From the NCBI RefSeq assembly GCF_949628215.1, contig NC_134286.1, positions 1,488,001-1,552,000 of the forward strand: DNA of 64,000 nucleotides. The letters are read 5' to 3'. Numbering within the stretch: position 1 is the stretch's first letter; the number at the start of each line of letters is the position of its first letter. Origin of the DNA: Phalacrocorax aristotelis (taxonomy: Eukaryota > Chordata > Aves > Suliformes > Phalacrocoracidae). Below, piece after piece: positions 49,059 to 60,428 of the stretch. The translations under genes were made by a program, and so were the position numbers. A model generated the notes under the pieces. The model searched no databases. It was given only the letters and a program-made list of their open reading frames with translations, and had not been told where the DNA came from.

Positions 49059-49667
49059 TGTTACCAAAAAAGCGGTAAAATCAGAAACAACTCTTTAACA
49101 CCACTTTAGTATTAAAGAGCAGGCATTCTTTATTCATGGCGCCAGATGCACGGGGGATTGCTCCTCCTGGTGTGCGTACCTCACACACCTTTCCTGTACA
49201 ATTTATAGATCAAAATTTTACATACTCATACATAGTCATTATTGTCCTGTCTAGCGATTGGTACAAACTTGCTCGTTCCACATGTAGATTACTGTGCAAA
49301 TTCAGTTGTCGTCTTCTATTGTTCTCTTCTGAGTAGGTGGTATTACTTGGGTCGGTGGTGGTCTGTGAGTCGGTGGTCGCGATCTCCCCCTGCCAGAATT
49401 ACCTTTTACCTTCTTGGCTCTCAGTCCCGGCAATCCTGGCCAGTTTTCTCAGTCCACTACACGAAACTACATTTTGTCATCCTCTTCTGACAGAAGCACA
49501 TTGTCTGTTGTTTCGTTCACATTAATGATTACGAGGGACTAAAATACAGCTCAAAGAATACACTGATTGGTATACTCCATGTCCCCAGACTTAAGGTCCA
49601 GTTGGATAGGGCTGTACAAGGAGTATAGCAACATCCATGGTTGGTTAATTCTATTGCTCTGGTTACA
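49059..49667 (-). repeat. 3' LTR of class I provirus
   Basis: On the minus strand it runs TGTAACC...GGTAACA, 609 bp, with TATAAAT (complement of 49201-49207) and AATAAA (complement of 49129-49134) about 70 bp apart, so R is short. It matches the 5' LTR, but with many differences near the ends. Confidence 0.93.
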
Positions 49668-49684
49668 GTTTCCCCCCTTTGGAA
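49668..49684 (-). promoter_or_regulatory. Polypurine tract
   Basis: The minus strand reads CCAAAGGGGGGAAAC directly before the 3' LTR start. This purine run primes plus-strand DNA synthesis in retroviruses. It confirms the element's direction. Confidence 0.85.
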
Positions 49685-49811
49685 GTTTTGAGATAATAAT
49701 CTTTTCAATACTTCCATCTTAGATCTACAATATTCCACTATATCAGTTTAGTGTTTGGTTCATCTTCTCAAAATCTTCATTTGATTGTGGTTTCTAGGGC
49801 GTATGCAGGTC

Positions 49812-50012
49812 TCATTTTATACATAAAATATTATTGATTTGTTGAACTACATCTGCAAAAAAATGTGGTCCTCTATTAGAGGACATTGCCATTGGCACTC
49901 TAGATCTTGGTATTATTTCTTTCAGCAATGTTTTAACTATTTCTTTAGCTTTGTTGGTGTAGCAAGAGAAAGATTTTGGCCATCTAGAAAATTTGTCAAT
50001 CAGCACTAACAA
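49812..50012 (-). pseudogene. pol: Integrase core fragment
   Basis: A 66-codon minus-strand frame carries the start of the retroviral integrase catalytic core, with LVLIDKFSRWP including the first catalytic Asp. Then comes SNRGPHF, where the family has a second catalytic Asp that is Asn here. Integrase joins viral DNA to the host chromosome; this copy could not. The C-terminal part is missing. A possible zinc-binding remnant (CLICPRNN) lies upstream near 50120. Confidence 0.82.
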
Positions 50013-50639
50013 ATACTTATATCTATTTTGTCTGGGTAACTTAATTTGTAATAAACTTTGAGAGAATTTTTTTATTTTGTTTTGTTCTTAAAGGTGGGTG
50101 GTTTTTTGTTGTTGTTCAGGTGATTATTTCTAGGACAGATGAGACAGTTGTTATGGATTTAACTATTCTTGTCATGCCTACATACACTATAGATGTTTTT
50201 AAACTCAAAACTATAGTATCTACATCCCAATATGTTTGCTCATGCTTTTCTTTTGCAAGTTCTGTCATAACTTGTGGGGTTATTACCTAGGTTGTCTTTT
50301 TTTTTTTTGGTGTTATTCACTATCCTTCTGTAGTTTGTGAGGCTTCCAGTTGTTCTGCTAATTGCTCATCCAGTTTATTATATCTCTGTTTTAACTCTGG
50401 AATTCTGATCTGTTTTACTGGTACTAGTGCAAGGATACCTTGCTCTGCAGTCCTCTTTGCAGCTTTATCTGTCAATCATTTGCTTATGTTTACAGCCGTC
50501 TGACTGAATTGATGAGCTTTGCAATGCCTTACCACCACTTCTTTCGGTTTCTGCACATCTTCCAGAAGTTGGAGAATTTTTTTCGTTTTATTGATGATTC
50601 TTGGGCTGATAGCAGTCCTTTTTTCTTCGAAATAGCTCC

Positions 50640-52480
50640 ATGATCATGGATCACACCAAATGCATGTTTGGAATCAGTCTAAATATTTACCCTTTGTCCT
50701 TTGCCTTTCGCAGAGCTCGCTTCAATGCTACCAATACTGCTTCCTGTGCTGAGGTGTTTGCAGGCAGCGTCCCTGACTCCATTCCCTCGGCGGCGATAAC
50801 GACAGCATATCCGGCCATTCGCTTCTCTTCTTGCACAAATCTTCTTCCATCTGTAAACAATTCCAGATCAGGATTTTCCCAGAGGTTTGTGTCTCAGCTC
50901 TGGTCTGCTGGAATAGACTTGTTCAATAGTTAGCAAGCGATCATGTTCTAAATTGTCCGTAAGATTTTCTGTTGTTAAAAACATAGCAGGATTCAGTATA
51001 GCAGTAGTCTTCAATTCCACATCATCTTGTTCTGACAGAACAACTTGATATTTCAACATTCTCCTAAGGTATAGCCAACGACCCCCCTTTTGTTCTAAAA
51101 CAGTCACTGCTATGTGCGGGACACATACTGTAATCTTTTGTCCCATTGTTAACTTTGGGGCTTCCTGGATCGGCAGCGCTGTTGTTGCCCGTAAACACTT
51201 AGGCCATCTTTTACTCACGTGGTCGAGTTGTTTGGAGAAGTAGCCCACAGGTCTCTTCCAGGTTCCCAGTCGCTGTGTCAGCACTCCAAGGGCTAAATGT
51301 TGTCTTTCGTGGACAAACAACTCAAAAGGTTTAGTTAAATCAGATAGGCCTAATGCAGGGGCCAGCATCGAGGCTCTTTTAGTTCTTTGAATGCTGTTTG
51401 GCATTCAGGCGTCCAGGTTAAATATTTATCTTTTGATTCTTTTAATGCCTCATATAATGGTTTTACATACAGTCTATAGTTCAGAATCCAGAGCTGACAC
51501 CATTTAATAATTTTCAGAAAAGCTCTCAGTTCCTTTGGGCTGCTAGGTTCAGGAATTTGACAAATAGTTTTTTTCCTTTCACTTTCTAATTGTCTGTCTT
51601 TGAGATGTTTCAAATCCTAAATAAATCACTGCTGTTTTTCTTTTTCCTATTTGGGTTTTGTTTCTGGAAACTCTGTATCTTCCTTGGCCCAGAAAATATA
51701 AAAATTTCAAAACATTTTTCTTTACTTTCTGCTGCTATCTGAATGTCATCCGCATTCTGTAACAATATGCCTCTTTCTTGGCTCTGTTTTTTTTTCTCCT
51801 GTATTTCTAAGTTTTTTTTTTGCCAGCTGAGTCTCAAATATCGTAGGACTATTTTTAAATCCTTGTGGAAGTACAGTCCATGTTAGCTGTGTCTTTCATT
51901 CTGTGGTGGGGCTTTCCCATTCCAAAGCAAATAGGCTTTGACTTTTTATGCCTGGAGGTATGCAAAAGAAGGCGTCCTTCAAATCTAGTACAGTAAACCA
52001 TTTATGCTCCTCTTTTGAAGAGGTCAGTGAAGTGTATGGATTAGCTACTACTGGATGTATATCTTGGACCATCTGATTTATAGCCCTTAAATCGTGAACT
52101 AGCTAATATTCTTTGCCTCTAGATTTCTTTACTGGCGATACAGGAGTACTATATTCTGATTCACATTCTACTAAAAGCTCATATTCTGAAAAATTTTATA
52201 GTTAACTTCTCTAATCCTTTTCGAGCCTCTCACTTAATAGGGTATTGTTTTTGTCTTACGGGCTTGGCTCCAGGCTTTAAGGTTACTTTTACCGGCTCTG
52301 CCCACTTAGATCGCTCCGGAGCTCCGCTCGCTCAAACCAAAGGAATTACTACGTTTTCCACTTCTTTGGGAACCTGTTCCTCCCTGGAGGAATCCTGTAA
52401 CATAAACACTCTCGCCTCTGTGGCTTTTGGTTCTGGTATTAGTAATTTAATCTCTCCATCTTTGAAAGTTACTTGAGCAT
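50640..52480 (-). pseudogene. pol: Reverse transcriptase / RNase H, decayed
   Basis: Minus-strand pieces in order: RT N-terminal part (about 52480-51850, many stops); palm piece at 51610-51837 where the Y-x-D-D motif is NADD (51745-51756); connection pieces at 51350-51613 and 50868-51404 with LTKPFELFVHERQ, VGYFSKQLD and EQKGGRW, which are gammaretrovirus-type; and RNase H from about 50870 with FTDG and a SAQEA segment holding family acidic residues. Frames shift repeatedly, so there is no functional enzyme. Confidence 0.9.
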
Positions 52481-52502
52481 CTAATTTACTTAATAGATCT
52501 TG

Positions 52503-52725
52503 TCATAACAGAGGCAGAGGACGTTCAGGCATATACAGAAATTGGTGAGTTGCCCATTGCTTCTCCAATTTAAACTTTAATGGCTCTGAGAGGCTAATTT
52601 TTCTTTGCCCTGTCGCACTAACAACATCTACTGATTTATGATTACATTTCTCTTTACGTGTATTCAATACGAAAGAAGTGGCTCCCGTATCTACCAAAAA
52701 TTCTATTTCTTCATTCCCTAGCTTC
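52503..52725 (-). pseudogene. pro: Retroviral protease remnant
   Basis: A minus-strand frame contains EIEFLVDTGATSFVL-like sequence. The D-T-G triad of retroviral aspartic proteases is intact (Asp codon at 52689-52691). The rest of the domain degrades toward the RT. No CCHC zinc knuckle is visible just upstream, where gammaretroviral nucleocapsid should be, so that part appears deleted or decayed. Confidence 0.82.
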
Positions 52726-52899
52726 AGTGTAACCAGGTGTTCAGCTAGGGTTGATTCCCCTGGTCTCCTTCATGCCAAGCTACTTAAGCTTTTTACCCAA
52801 ATCTCTAGATTCAGGTTCTTCTAGTGTCTGAAGGTGTGTTGCTTCCCCCCCTGCCCCCATCTGGGGCTGATTGTCTTATGAATATAGAGACTAACTGAA

Positions 52900-53754
52900 T
52901 TGCTTTTTCTGGTTTTTCTGGGTTCAAATGAGTATATTCTGGCAGTCACCTTCAGTCTTTCCATAAAGGCTGAAGGGGACTCATTTAATTCTTGTCTCAC
53001 TTCATAAATTTTGAGCCATGTATTGCTTTTGGCATTGCATGCCTTACTCCAAATAAAATCTCTGACATGTAGTCAACATTCCCCTGGGTCCTGGCTGATT
53101 AGGGTCCCACTTGGGATTTGTAGATGGAAAATCTTTACTCATTGTTCTCTGTAAATTCCCATTAGCATGTGCTCCCTGCACCTGCCTTCTGGCTGTATTC
53201 AATACTATTTTCTTGTCAGTTTCAGCAAGTGAAGTATCCAGTATCACAAGTAGAGCAACACTTTTTCAAGTTCTCACCATGTTTTTTTCTTTTCAAAAAC
53301 ATTGCCGTAGAATCTTGTGGACATATCTCACACTATTTCTGCCACTCTGGATGATTCCACAGTGTAAAGAACAAATCAACGTATGCCACTTCTTCCCATT
53401 TGCCTTCCCTTTTTACAAAACAACATTAATTGCAAGATAGTATAATATTGCATTGTCTCATGTTCTGGCCACTTGTGCCCACCTTCCAATTGACACGTTG
53501 GCCACCAATGATTGCAATATTCAATTAATGGTTTCAGAGTTAGTGGGTCACCGCCCCCGACGTCTTTCCAGTGCTTCAAAATACATCCCAAAGGTGTTCT
53601 CTGTGGGATAGGTTTCTTACTCGGTAATGCTCCCGTCTCCCAGTCGACTAGTAGTTGTGATAGTGCACTATCACAAATACTAGTCAGAGGGACTCCAACC
53701 CCTGTTAGAGCGCTCACTGGAAATCCCCCACTGAGATCTGTAGCCCCCTGCTAG
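52900..53754 (-). pseudogene. gag: Gag remnant (MA and CA parts)
   Basis: The minus-strand frame at 53376-53717 resembles gammaretroviral matrix/N-terminal Gag, with TPLGCILKHWKDV and CNHWWPTCQLEGGHKWPE. Further capsid-like pieces are at 53044-53247 (NPKWDPNQPGPRG region) and 52947-52995 (NESPSAFMERL, resembling the major homology region). Frames are broken and it is shorter than a normal gag. It once encoded the virion structural polyprotein. Confidence 0.85.
53646..53685. repeat. 40-bp near-perfect palindrome inside gag remnant
   Basis: Two 20-base arms, GACTAGTAGTTGTGATAGTG and its reverse complement with one mismatch, meet with no loop. It could extrude as a cruciform or fold as an RNA hairpin. 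Confidence 0.95.
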
Positions 53755-54116
53755 ATATCCCTGGAGACTTCAACCCCCTGTTGAAGACTCCCCTACCCTC
53801 GGGTCCCGCTCCACAGGCTTTCGCCTAGCAGAGACTTACCAACCGAGGTACCTCTTGGCCCCAACCTTGCGTAGCTTTCGCCGCGCCTTACGGGCAGGCC
53901 TGTGGGACTCAAACCCACTATCCTATCCTATGTGGGAAGCTAACCCCACGTATTTTTCTACCTAAGTTTCTTCTTAAAAGAATGCCTTGTTTACTTCAGT
54001 CCAGGGGATCTTGCTCAGAATTCTCTGGCCTGGGGATCGGAAGCTCTCCCGGAGAATTCCTTGGGGCTGGCTGCAGGTCCCACGATCCCGCGGATCCGTC
54101 GAGATTCAAAAGCAGG

Positions 54117-54134
54117 TTCCCATCTGGGGTGCCA
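54117..54134 (-). promoter_or_regulatory. Primer-binding site, probably tRNA-Arg(CCU)
   Basis: The minus strand reads TGGCACCCCAGATGGGAA, four bases after the 5' LTR. Its complement ends CCCATCTGGGGTG plus CCA, which I recognise as the 3' end of vertebrate tRNA-Arg(CCU). Confidence 0.7.
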
Positions 54135-54138
54135 AAAC

Positions 54139-54716
54139 TGTTACCGAAAAACGCGGTAAAATTGGAAACAACTCTGTAACGCCAATTTAGTATTAAAGAG
54201 CAGGCATTCTTTATTCATGGCGCCGGATGCATGGGGGATTGCTCCTCCTAACGTGTGTACCTTACACACCTCTCCCCTACAATTTATAGATCAAAATTTT
54301 ACATACTCATACATAGTCATTATTGTCCTGTCTAGCGATTGGTACAAACTTGCTCGTTTCGTATGTAAATCACTGCACAGGCTTGGTTATCCTCTTCCGT
54401 TGTTCTCTTCTGAGTAGGTGGTGTTACTTGGGTCGGTGGTGGTCTGTGAGTCGGTGGTCGCGATCTCCCCCTGCCGGAATTACCTTTTACCTTCTTGGCT
54501 CTTACTCTTGGCGGTCTTGCCTAGTTTTCTCAGTCCGCTACACGAAACCGCATGTTGTCATCCTTTTCTGACAGAAGCATGTTGTCTGTTGTTCTGTTCA
54601 CATTAACGATTACCTAGGGACTAAAACGCAGATCAACAGATACTCTGATTCGTACACTCCATGTTCCCATAATGTAACACCGTCTCTGGCTGGTTGGTTT
54701 CATCGCTTTGGTTACA
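54139..54716 (-). repeat. 5' LTR of class I provirus
   Basis: On the minus strand it runs TGTAACC...GGTAACA, 578 bp, with TATAAAT (complement of 54282-54288) and AATAAA (complement of 54210-54215). An 81-bp stretch (54278-54358) is identical to the 3' LTR. Confidence 0.93.
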
Positions 54717-55920
54717 CCTGTTCCTGTTGTTCAGTTTCTTCTTTTTTGGCTTTGTGTGATTCTCTCTGTGATTCTGTTTTTCTCTGCCTTGCTTTTTCCC
54801 AGCTCCCCGTCCCTCACTTTGAATGCCCGTTATCCTTCAGCAGCTCACTCTCCCTTGGTTCCCATCCCCGTTTCTGAATTCCTCCTGCTTTGCCACGTAG
54901 CCCGTGACTTTTTTCTTAATCTCTCTCTGTCTGCCTCAACGCTCCCCCCACGCTTTTTAATTCGTCTTCTCTGCTCTGTACCCTGCTACTGTTCTTGCCT
55001 TTCTGAGTTCTTCTCTGTCCAGCTCCCTTTCCCTATTCATGAATTCCTGTTCTTCCTGCACCCACCGCTGTTCCCTGTGATCTCCAGCTCTCTCTGTCCA
55101 GCTCCCAGTCCCTAGGTTTTAATTCCTGCCTCTGCCCGCTGTAGCCCGTCTAGATTTTTCTCTTGGCCTCTCTCTCTGTCCAGCTCCCTCTCTCTGTGTT
55201 CTAATTCCACGTTCTCTGTCACGTAGACCCGTGCTATTTGTTTGTCCTCATCTCTCTCTGTCCAGCTCCTTGCTGCTATGTTTTATTTCCTCATTTCCTC
55301 CCTCTCTGTCTTTGTAGCCCATTGCTGTTGGTTTTTTTTTCCCACTTGTTTCTTCATTTGTCTCTGCCTCCCAGTGCCTGATCTTTAATTCCTCCTTCCC
55401 TGTTGGGCCGCTGTTCCTTTTTTCCATTCTACATTGTGTTCTCTTTGGTCTCCTGTTCTTATTCATCGGTTCCCTCCTCGCTGCCCTGTGGCCTGTCCCC
55501 GTTTTGTTGTTGCCTCTCTCTCCCTCTCTGGCTTCTTGCCCCTGTTTTTAAAATTCCTCCCTCTCTTCTCTCTTCCCTGTTGGCCGTGTGATCTTCAGCC
55601 TTTCTCCATCTCTTTCTGCCCAGCTCTCTGTGTCTATTCATGAATTCTTCCCTCTCTGCCCTGTAGCCTGTAGCTTCTGTCCTTTCTCCATCTTGCTGTC
55701 TCTGGCTTCCCCATGACCCTATTTTAGAATTGTTTCTCTCTTCTTTCTGTACGCATTGCGATTCCTTTTGCTCCCCATCTCCCTTTGTTTTGGTGTTTTT
55801 TGTTGTGTGGTTTTTTTTTTTTTTTTTTTTCTGGCTCCCTGTCCCTAATTCTTAATTCTCTGCCTTCTCATGCTCTGTACCACGTAGCCCCATGGTTTGT
55901 TTTGTGGGGTTCCCTCCCTG
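54717..55920 (+). repeat. Pyrimidine-rich minisatellite, about 105-bp units
   Basis: Around ten diverged units share CTCTGTCCAGCTCCCTGTCCC, then TAATTCTTAATTCCTCC-like sequence, then CTGCCCTGTAGCCCGT. Clear TCCAGCTC occurrences include 55018, 55099, 55178 and 55261. It starts right at the edge of the provirus and runs up to the next array. It is not coding. Confidence 0.75.
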
Positions 55921-58900
55921 GCCGGTTCAGTCCTAGTGCATCCCAGTACGCTCCCGGTTCCCTCCCGGTGCATCCAAGTTCCATCCCAGTTCCCTCCCGG
56001 TGCATCAGAGTTCCATCCCGGTCCATATTGGGCTATATTGGTCCGGTCCATAAATGCCAGTTCCGTCCCAGTTCCGTCCCGGTCCATATTGGGGTATATT
56101 GGTCCGGTCCAGTCCCGTCCCAGGTACGTCCCCCGTACGTCCCAGTTCCCTCCCAGTACATACTGGGCTCTGTTGTTCCGGTCCATATTTGGCTCTACTC
56201 TTCCGGTCCGTACTGGGCTCTATTGGTACGGTCCATACATCCCAGTTCCCTCCCAGTACATCCCTTTCACTCCCAGTTCCGTCCCACTGCCACTCGGTAC
56301 ATCCCCGTACATCCCAGTTCCCTCCCAGTACATCCCAGCACATCCCAGTTCCTTCCCAATACAACCCCGTACATCCCAGTTCCCTCCCAGTACATCTCAG
56401 TACATACTGGGCTCTATTGCTCCGGTCCATATTGGGCTATATTGGTACGGTCCGTACTTCCCAGTTCCCTCCGAGTACTTCCCAGTATATCCCAGTTCCG
56501 TCCCAGTTCACTCACGGTTGCCTCCCAGTACATCAGGTACATCCACTACATCCCAGTTCCCTCCCAGTACATCGCAGTACCTCCCAGTATATCCCAGTTT
56601 CCCCTCAGTACATCCCACTACATGCCACTACATCCCTGTTCCCTCCCGGTACATCCCAGTTCCCTCCCAGTACATGCCAGTAAATCCCAGTTCCCTCCCA
56701 ATTTACTCCCACTTCTCTCCCAGTTCCCTCCCAATACATCCCAGTTATCTCCAATTACATCCCAGTCCATCCCTGTTCCCTCCCAGTACAGCCCAGTTCC
56801 CTCCCAGTACATCTCAGTACATCCCAGTTTCCTCCGAGTACATCCCAGTTCCCTCCCAGTACATCGCAGTACATCCCAGTGCTAGTCCAGTACATCCCAG
56901 TTCCCTCCCAGTACATCCCAATACATCGTAGTACATCCCAGTAGGTCCCAGTTTCCTCCCAGTACATTCCAGTTCCTTCCCAGTACATCCCAGTTTCCTC
57001 CCAGTACATTCCAGTTCCTTCCCAGTACATCCCAGTTCCCTCACAGTACACTCCCGCTTCTCTCCCAGTGCTTCCCAGTACATCCCAGTGCATCCCAGTT
57101 CCCTCGCAGTACATCCCACTACATCTCAGTACATCCCAGTTCCGTCCCAGTACATCCCAGTTCCCTCCCAGTGCATGCCAGTACATCCCAGTACATCCTA
57201 TTTCCCTCCCAGTACATCCCAGTACATCCCAGTACAGCCCAGTACACTCCCGGTACAGCCCAGTACATCCCACTACATCCAGTACATCCCAGTATATCCC
57301 AGTTCCCTCACAGTACACTCCCGCTTCTCTCCCAGTGCTTCCCAGTACATCCCACTACATCTCAGTACATCCCAGTTCCGTCCCAGTATGTCCCAGTACA
57401 TCCCAGTTCCCTCTCTGTACATCCCAGATCCCTCCCAGTGCATGCCAGTACATCCTATTTCCCTCCCAGTACATTCCAGTACAGCCCAGTTCCCTCCCAG
57501 TACAGCCCAGTACACTCCCGGTACAGCCCAGTACATCCCAGTATATCCCAGTTCCCTCCCAGTATATCCCAGTTCCCTCCCAGTACATCCCACTTCCCTC
57601 CCACTACATCCCAGTTCCCTCCCAGTGCATGTCAGTACATCCCAGTATATCCAAGTACATCCCAGTTCCCTCCCAGTTCATCCCAGTTTCCTCCCAGTGC
57701 ATGCCAGTACATCTCAATACATCCTATTTCCCTCCCAGTACATCCCAGTACATCCCAGTACATACCAGTACAGCCCAGTACATCCCAGTTCCCTCCAGTA
57801 CATCGCAGTACCTCCCAGTATATCCCAGTTTCCCCTCAGTACATCCCACTACATCCCAGTTTCCTCCCAGTACATCCCAGTATATTCCAGTTCCCTCCCA
57901 GTACATCCCACTTCCCTCCCACTACATCCCAGTACAACCCAGTTCCCTCCCAGTACATCCCACTTCCCTCACAGTACATCCCAATACATCCCAGTATATC
58001 CAAGTACATCCCAGTTCCCTCCCATTACATTCCAGTACATCCCAGTTCCCTCCCAGTACATCCCAGTTCCCTTCCAGTGCATGCCAGTTCATCTCAGTAC
58101 ATCCTATTTCCGTCCCAGTACATCCCAATACATCCCAGTACATCCCAATACATCCCAGTACATCCAACTACATCCCAGTTCCCTCCCAGTACATCCCATT
58201 ACATCGTGGTACATCCCAGTAGGTCCCAGTTCCCTCCCAGTACATTCCAGTATGTCCGAGTACATCCCCGTTCCATCCCAGTACATCCCAGTTCCCTCCC
58301 AGTTCATCCCAGTACATCCCAGTTCCCTCCCGCTTCTCTCCCAGTGCTTCCCAGTACATCCCAGTTCCCTCCAATTACATCCCAGTACATCCCATTTCCC
58401 TTTTAGTACATCCCAGTTCCCTCCCAGTACATCCTAGTACATCACAGTTTCATCCCATTTTCCTCCCAGTACATCCCAGTTCCCTCCCACTACATCCCAG
58501 TTCTGTCCCACTACATCCCACTACATCCCAGTTCCGTCCCAGTACGTCCCAGTACACGCCAGTATATCCCAGTTCCCTCCCAGTACATCCCAGTATATCC
58601 CAGTTTTCTCCCAGTACATCCCAGTACAACCCAGTACAACCCAGTATGTCCCAGTTCCCTCCCAGTACATCCCAGTTCCTTCCTAGTACATCTCAATACA
58701 TCCCAGTACATCTCAGTTCCTTCCCAGTACATCCCAGTTCCCTCCCGGTACATCCCAGTACATGCCAGTTCTTTCCCAATACATCCCAGTACATATTGGG
58801 CTATATTGGTCCGGTCCATACATCCTAAGAACATCCAAGTACATCCCACTTCCCACCCAGTGCATCCCAGTATGTCCGAGTACATCCTAGTTCCCTCCCA

Positions 58901-60428
58901 GTACATCCCAGTTACCTCCCAGTACATCCCAGTACATCCCAGTTCCCGCCCAGTACCTCCCAGTTTTCTCCCAGTTCATCCCAGTACATCCCATTACATC
59001 CCAGTACATCAGAGTTCCCTCCCAATACATCCCACTACATCCTAGTTCCCTCCCAGTACATCCCAGTTCATCCCAGTATATCCCACTATATCCCATTTCC
59101 CTCCCGGTACATCCCAGTACACACCAGTATAACCCAGTTCCCTCACAGTACATCCCAGTCCATCCCAGTTCCCTCCCAGTACATCCCCGTACCCTCACAG
59201 AACATCCCAGTTTCCTCCCAGTACATCTCACTACATCCCAGTGCTAGTCCAGTACATCCCAGTTCCCTCCCAGTACATCCCTGTTCCCTCCCAGTACATC
59301 CCACTACACCCCAGTTGCCTCCCAGTACATCCCAGTACATCTCAGTACATCGCAGTAAGTCCCAGTTTCCTCCCAGTACATTCCAGTTCCTTCCCAGTAC
59401 ATCCCAGTTCATCTCAGTACATCACAGTTCCCTCCCAGTTCCCTCCCGCTTCTCTCCCAGTACATACCAGTTCCCTCTTAGTACATCCCAGTTCCCTCTT
59501 AGTACATCCCAGTTCCTTCCCAGTACATCCCACTACATCCCATTTCCCTCCCACTACATCCCAGTTCCCTCACAGTACATCCCACTACATCCCAGTACAT
59601 CCCAGTTCCCTCACAGTACATCCCACTACATCCCAGTACATCCCAGTTCCCTCACAGTACATCCCACTACATCCCAGTACATCCCAGTTCCCTCACAGTA
59701 CATCCCACTACATCCCAGTACATCCCAGTTCCCTCACAGTACATCCCACTACATCCCAGTACATCCCAGTTCCCTCACAGTACATCCCACTACATCCCAG
59801 TACATCCCAGTTCCCTCACAGTACATCCCACTACATCCCAGTACATCCCAGTTCCCTCCCAGTACATCCCACTACATCCCAGTTCCCTCCCAGTACATGC
59901 CAGTAAATCCCAGTTCCCTCCCAATTTACTCCCACTTCTCTCCCAGTTCCCTCCCATTACATCACAGTTCCCTCCCAGTACATCTCATTACATCACAGTT
60001 CCCTCCCAGTACGTCCCAGTACATCCCATTTCCCTCCCCGTACATCCCATTTCCCTCGCAGTACAGCCCAGTACAGCCCAGTTCCCGCCCAGTACAGCCC
60101 TGTTCCCGCCCAGTTCCCTCCCAGTACATCCCAGTTCCCTCCCAGTACATCCCAGTTCCCTCCCAGTTCCCTCCCAGTACATGCCAGTATATCCCAGTTC
60201 CCTCCCAGTACAGCCCAGTTCCCTCCCAGTACAGCCCAGTTCCCTCCCAGTACAGCCCAGTTCCCTCCCAGTACATCGCAGTACATCCCTGTTCTCTCCC
60301 AGTACAGTCCAGTTCTCTCCCAGTTCCCTCCCACTATATCCCAGTACATCGCAGTTCCCTCTCAGTACATCCCATTTCCCTCCCGGTACATCCCAGTACA
60401 TCATGGTACATCCCAGTACATCCCAGTT
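55921..60428 (+). repeat. 4.5-kb minisatellite of 10/11-bp modules
   Basis: The array is built from CAGTTCCCTCC (11 bp) and CAGTACATCC (10 bp) modules and variants (CACTACATCC, CAGTGCATGC). At its left end a different module, TTGGGCTATATTGGTCCGGT, is interspersed (56024-56460, again near 58797). No module holds a stop in any of the six frames, so long frames of 200-449 codons appear in all frames. They are repeat artefacts with no start context, splice sites or family match. Confidence 0.97.
59562..59848 (+). repeat. Seven perfect 41-bp higher-order units
   Basis: The unit is CAGTTCCCTCA + CAGTACATCC + CACTACATCC + CAGTACATCC, repeated seven times without a difference. The rest of the array is irregular, so this section expanded recently. 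Confidence 0.95.

Larger units (their letters stand above)
49059..54716 (-). mobile_element. Gammaretrovirus-like (class I) provirus, env-less
   Basis: Two LTRs in the same minus orientation bound 4.5 kb of internal sequence. On the minus strand the order is 5' LTR (54139-54716), tRNA primer site, leader, gag, protease, RT, RNase H, a piece of integrase, polypurine tract, 3' LTR (49059-49667). Gag MA and RT resemble gammaretroviruses. All genes carry stops and frameshifts. Sequence after the integrase core, including env, is gone. No target-site duplication is obvious in the flanks (GATCT left, CCTGT right). Confidence 0.93.

Noticed and set aside
55785-58437. Long frames (366, 344, 384, 411 and 449 codons) in the satellite
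   Set aside because: They are pure repeat translation. Overlapping frames are equally open on both strands, and there is no promoter or splice evidence.
59562-59848. Regular direct repeats resembling a CRISPR array
   Set aside because: Repeats are contiguous with no unique spacers, and the genome is avian.
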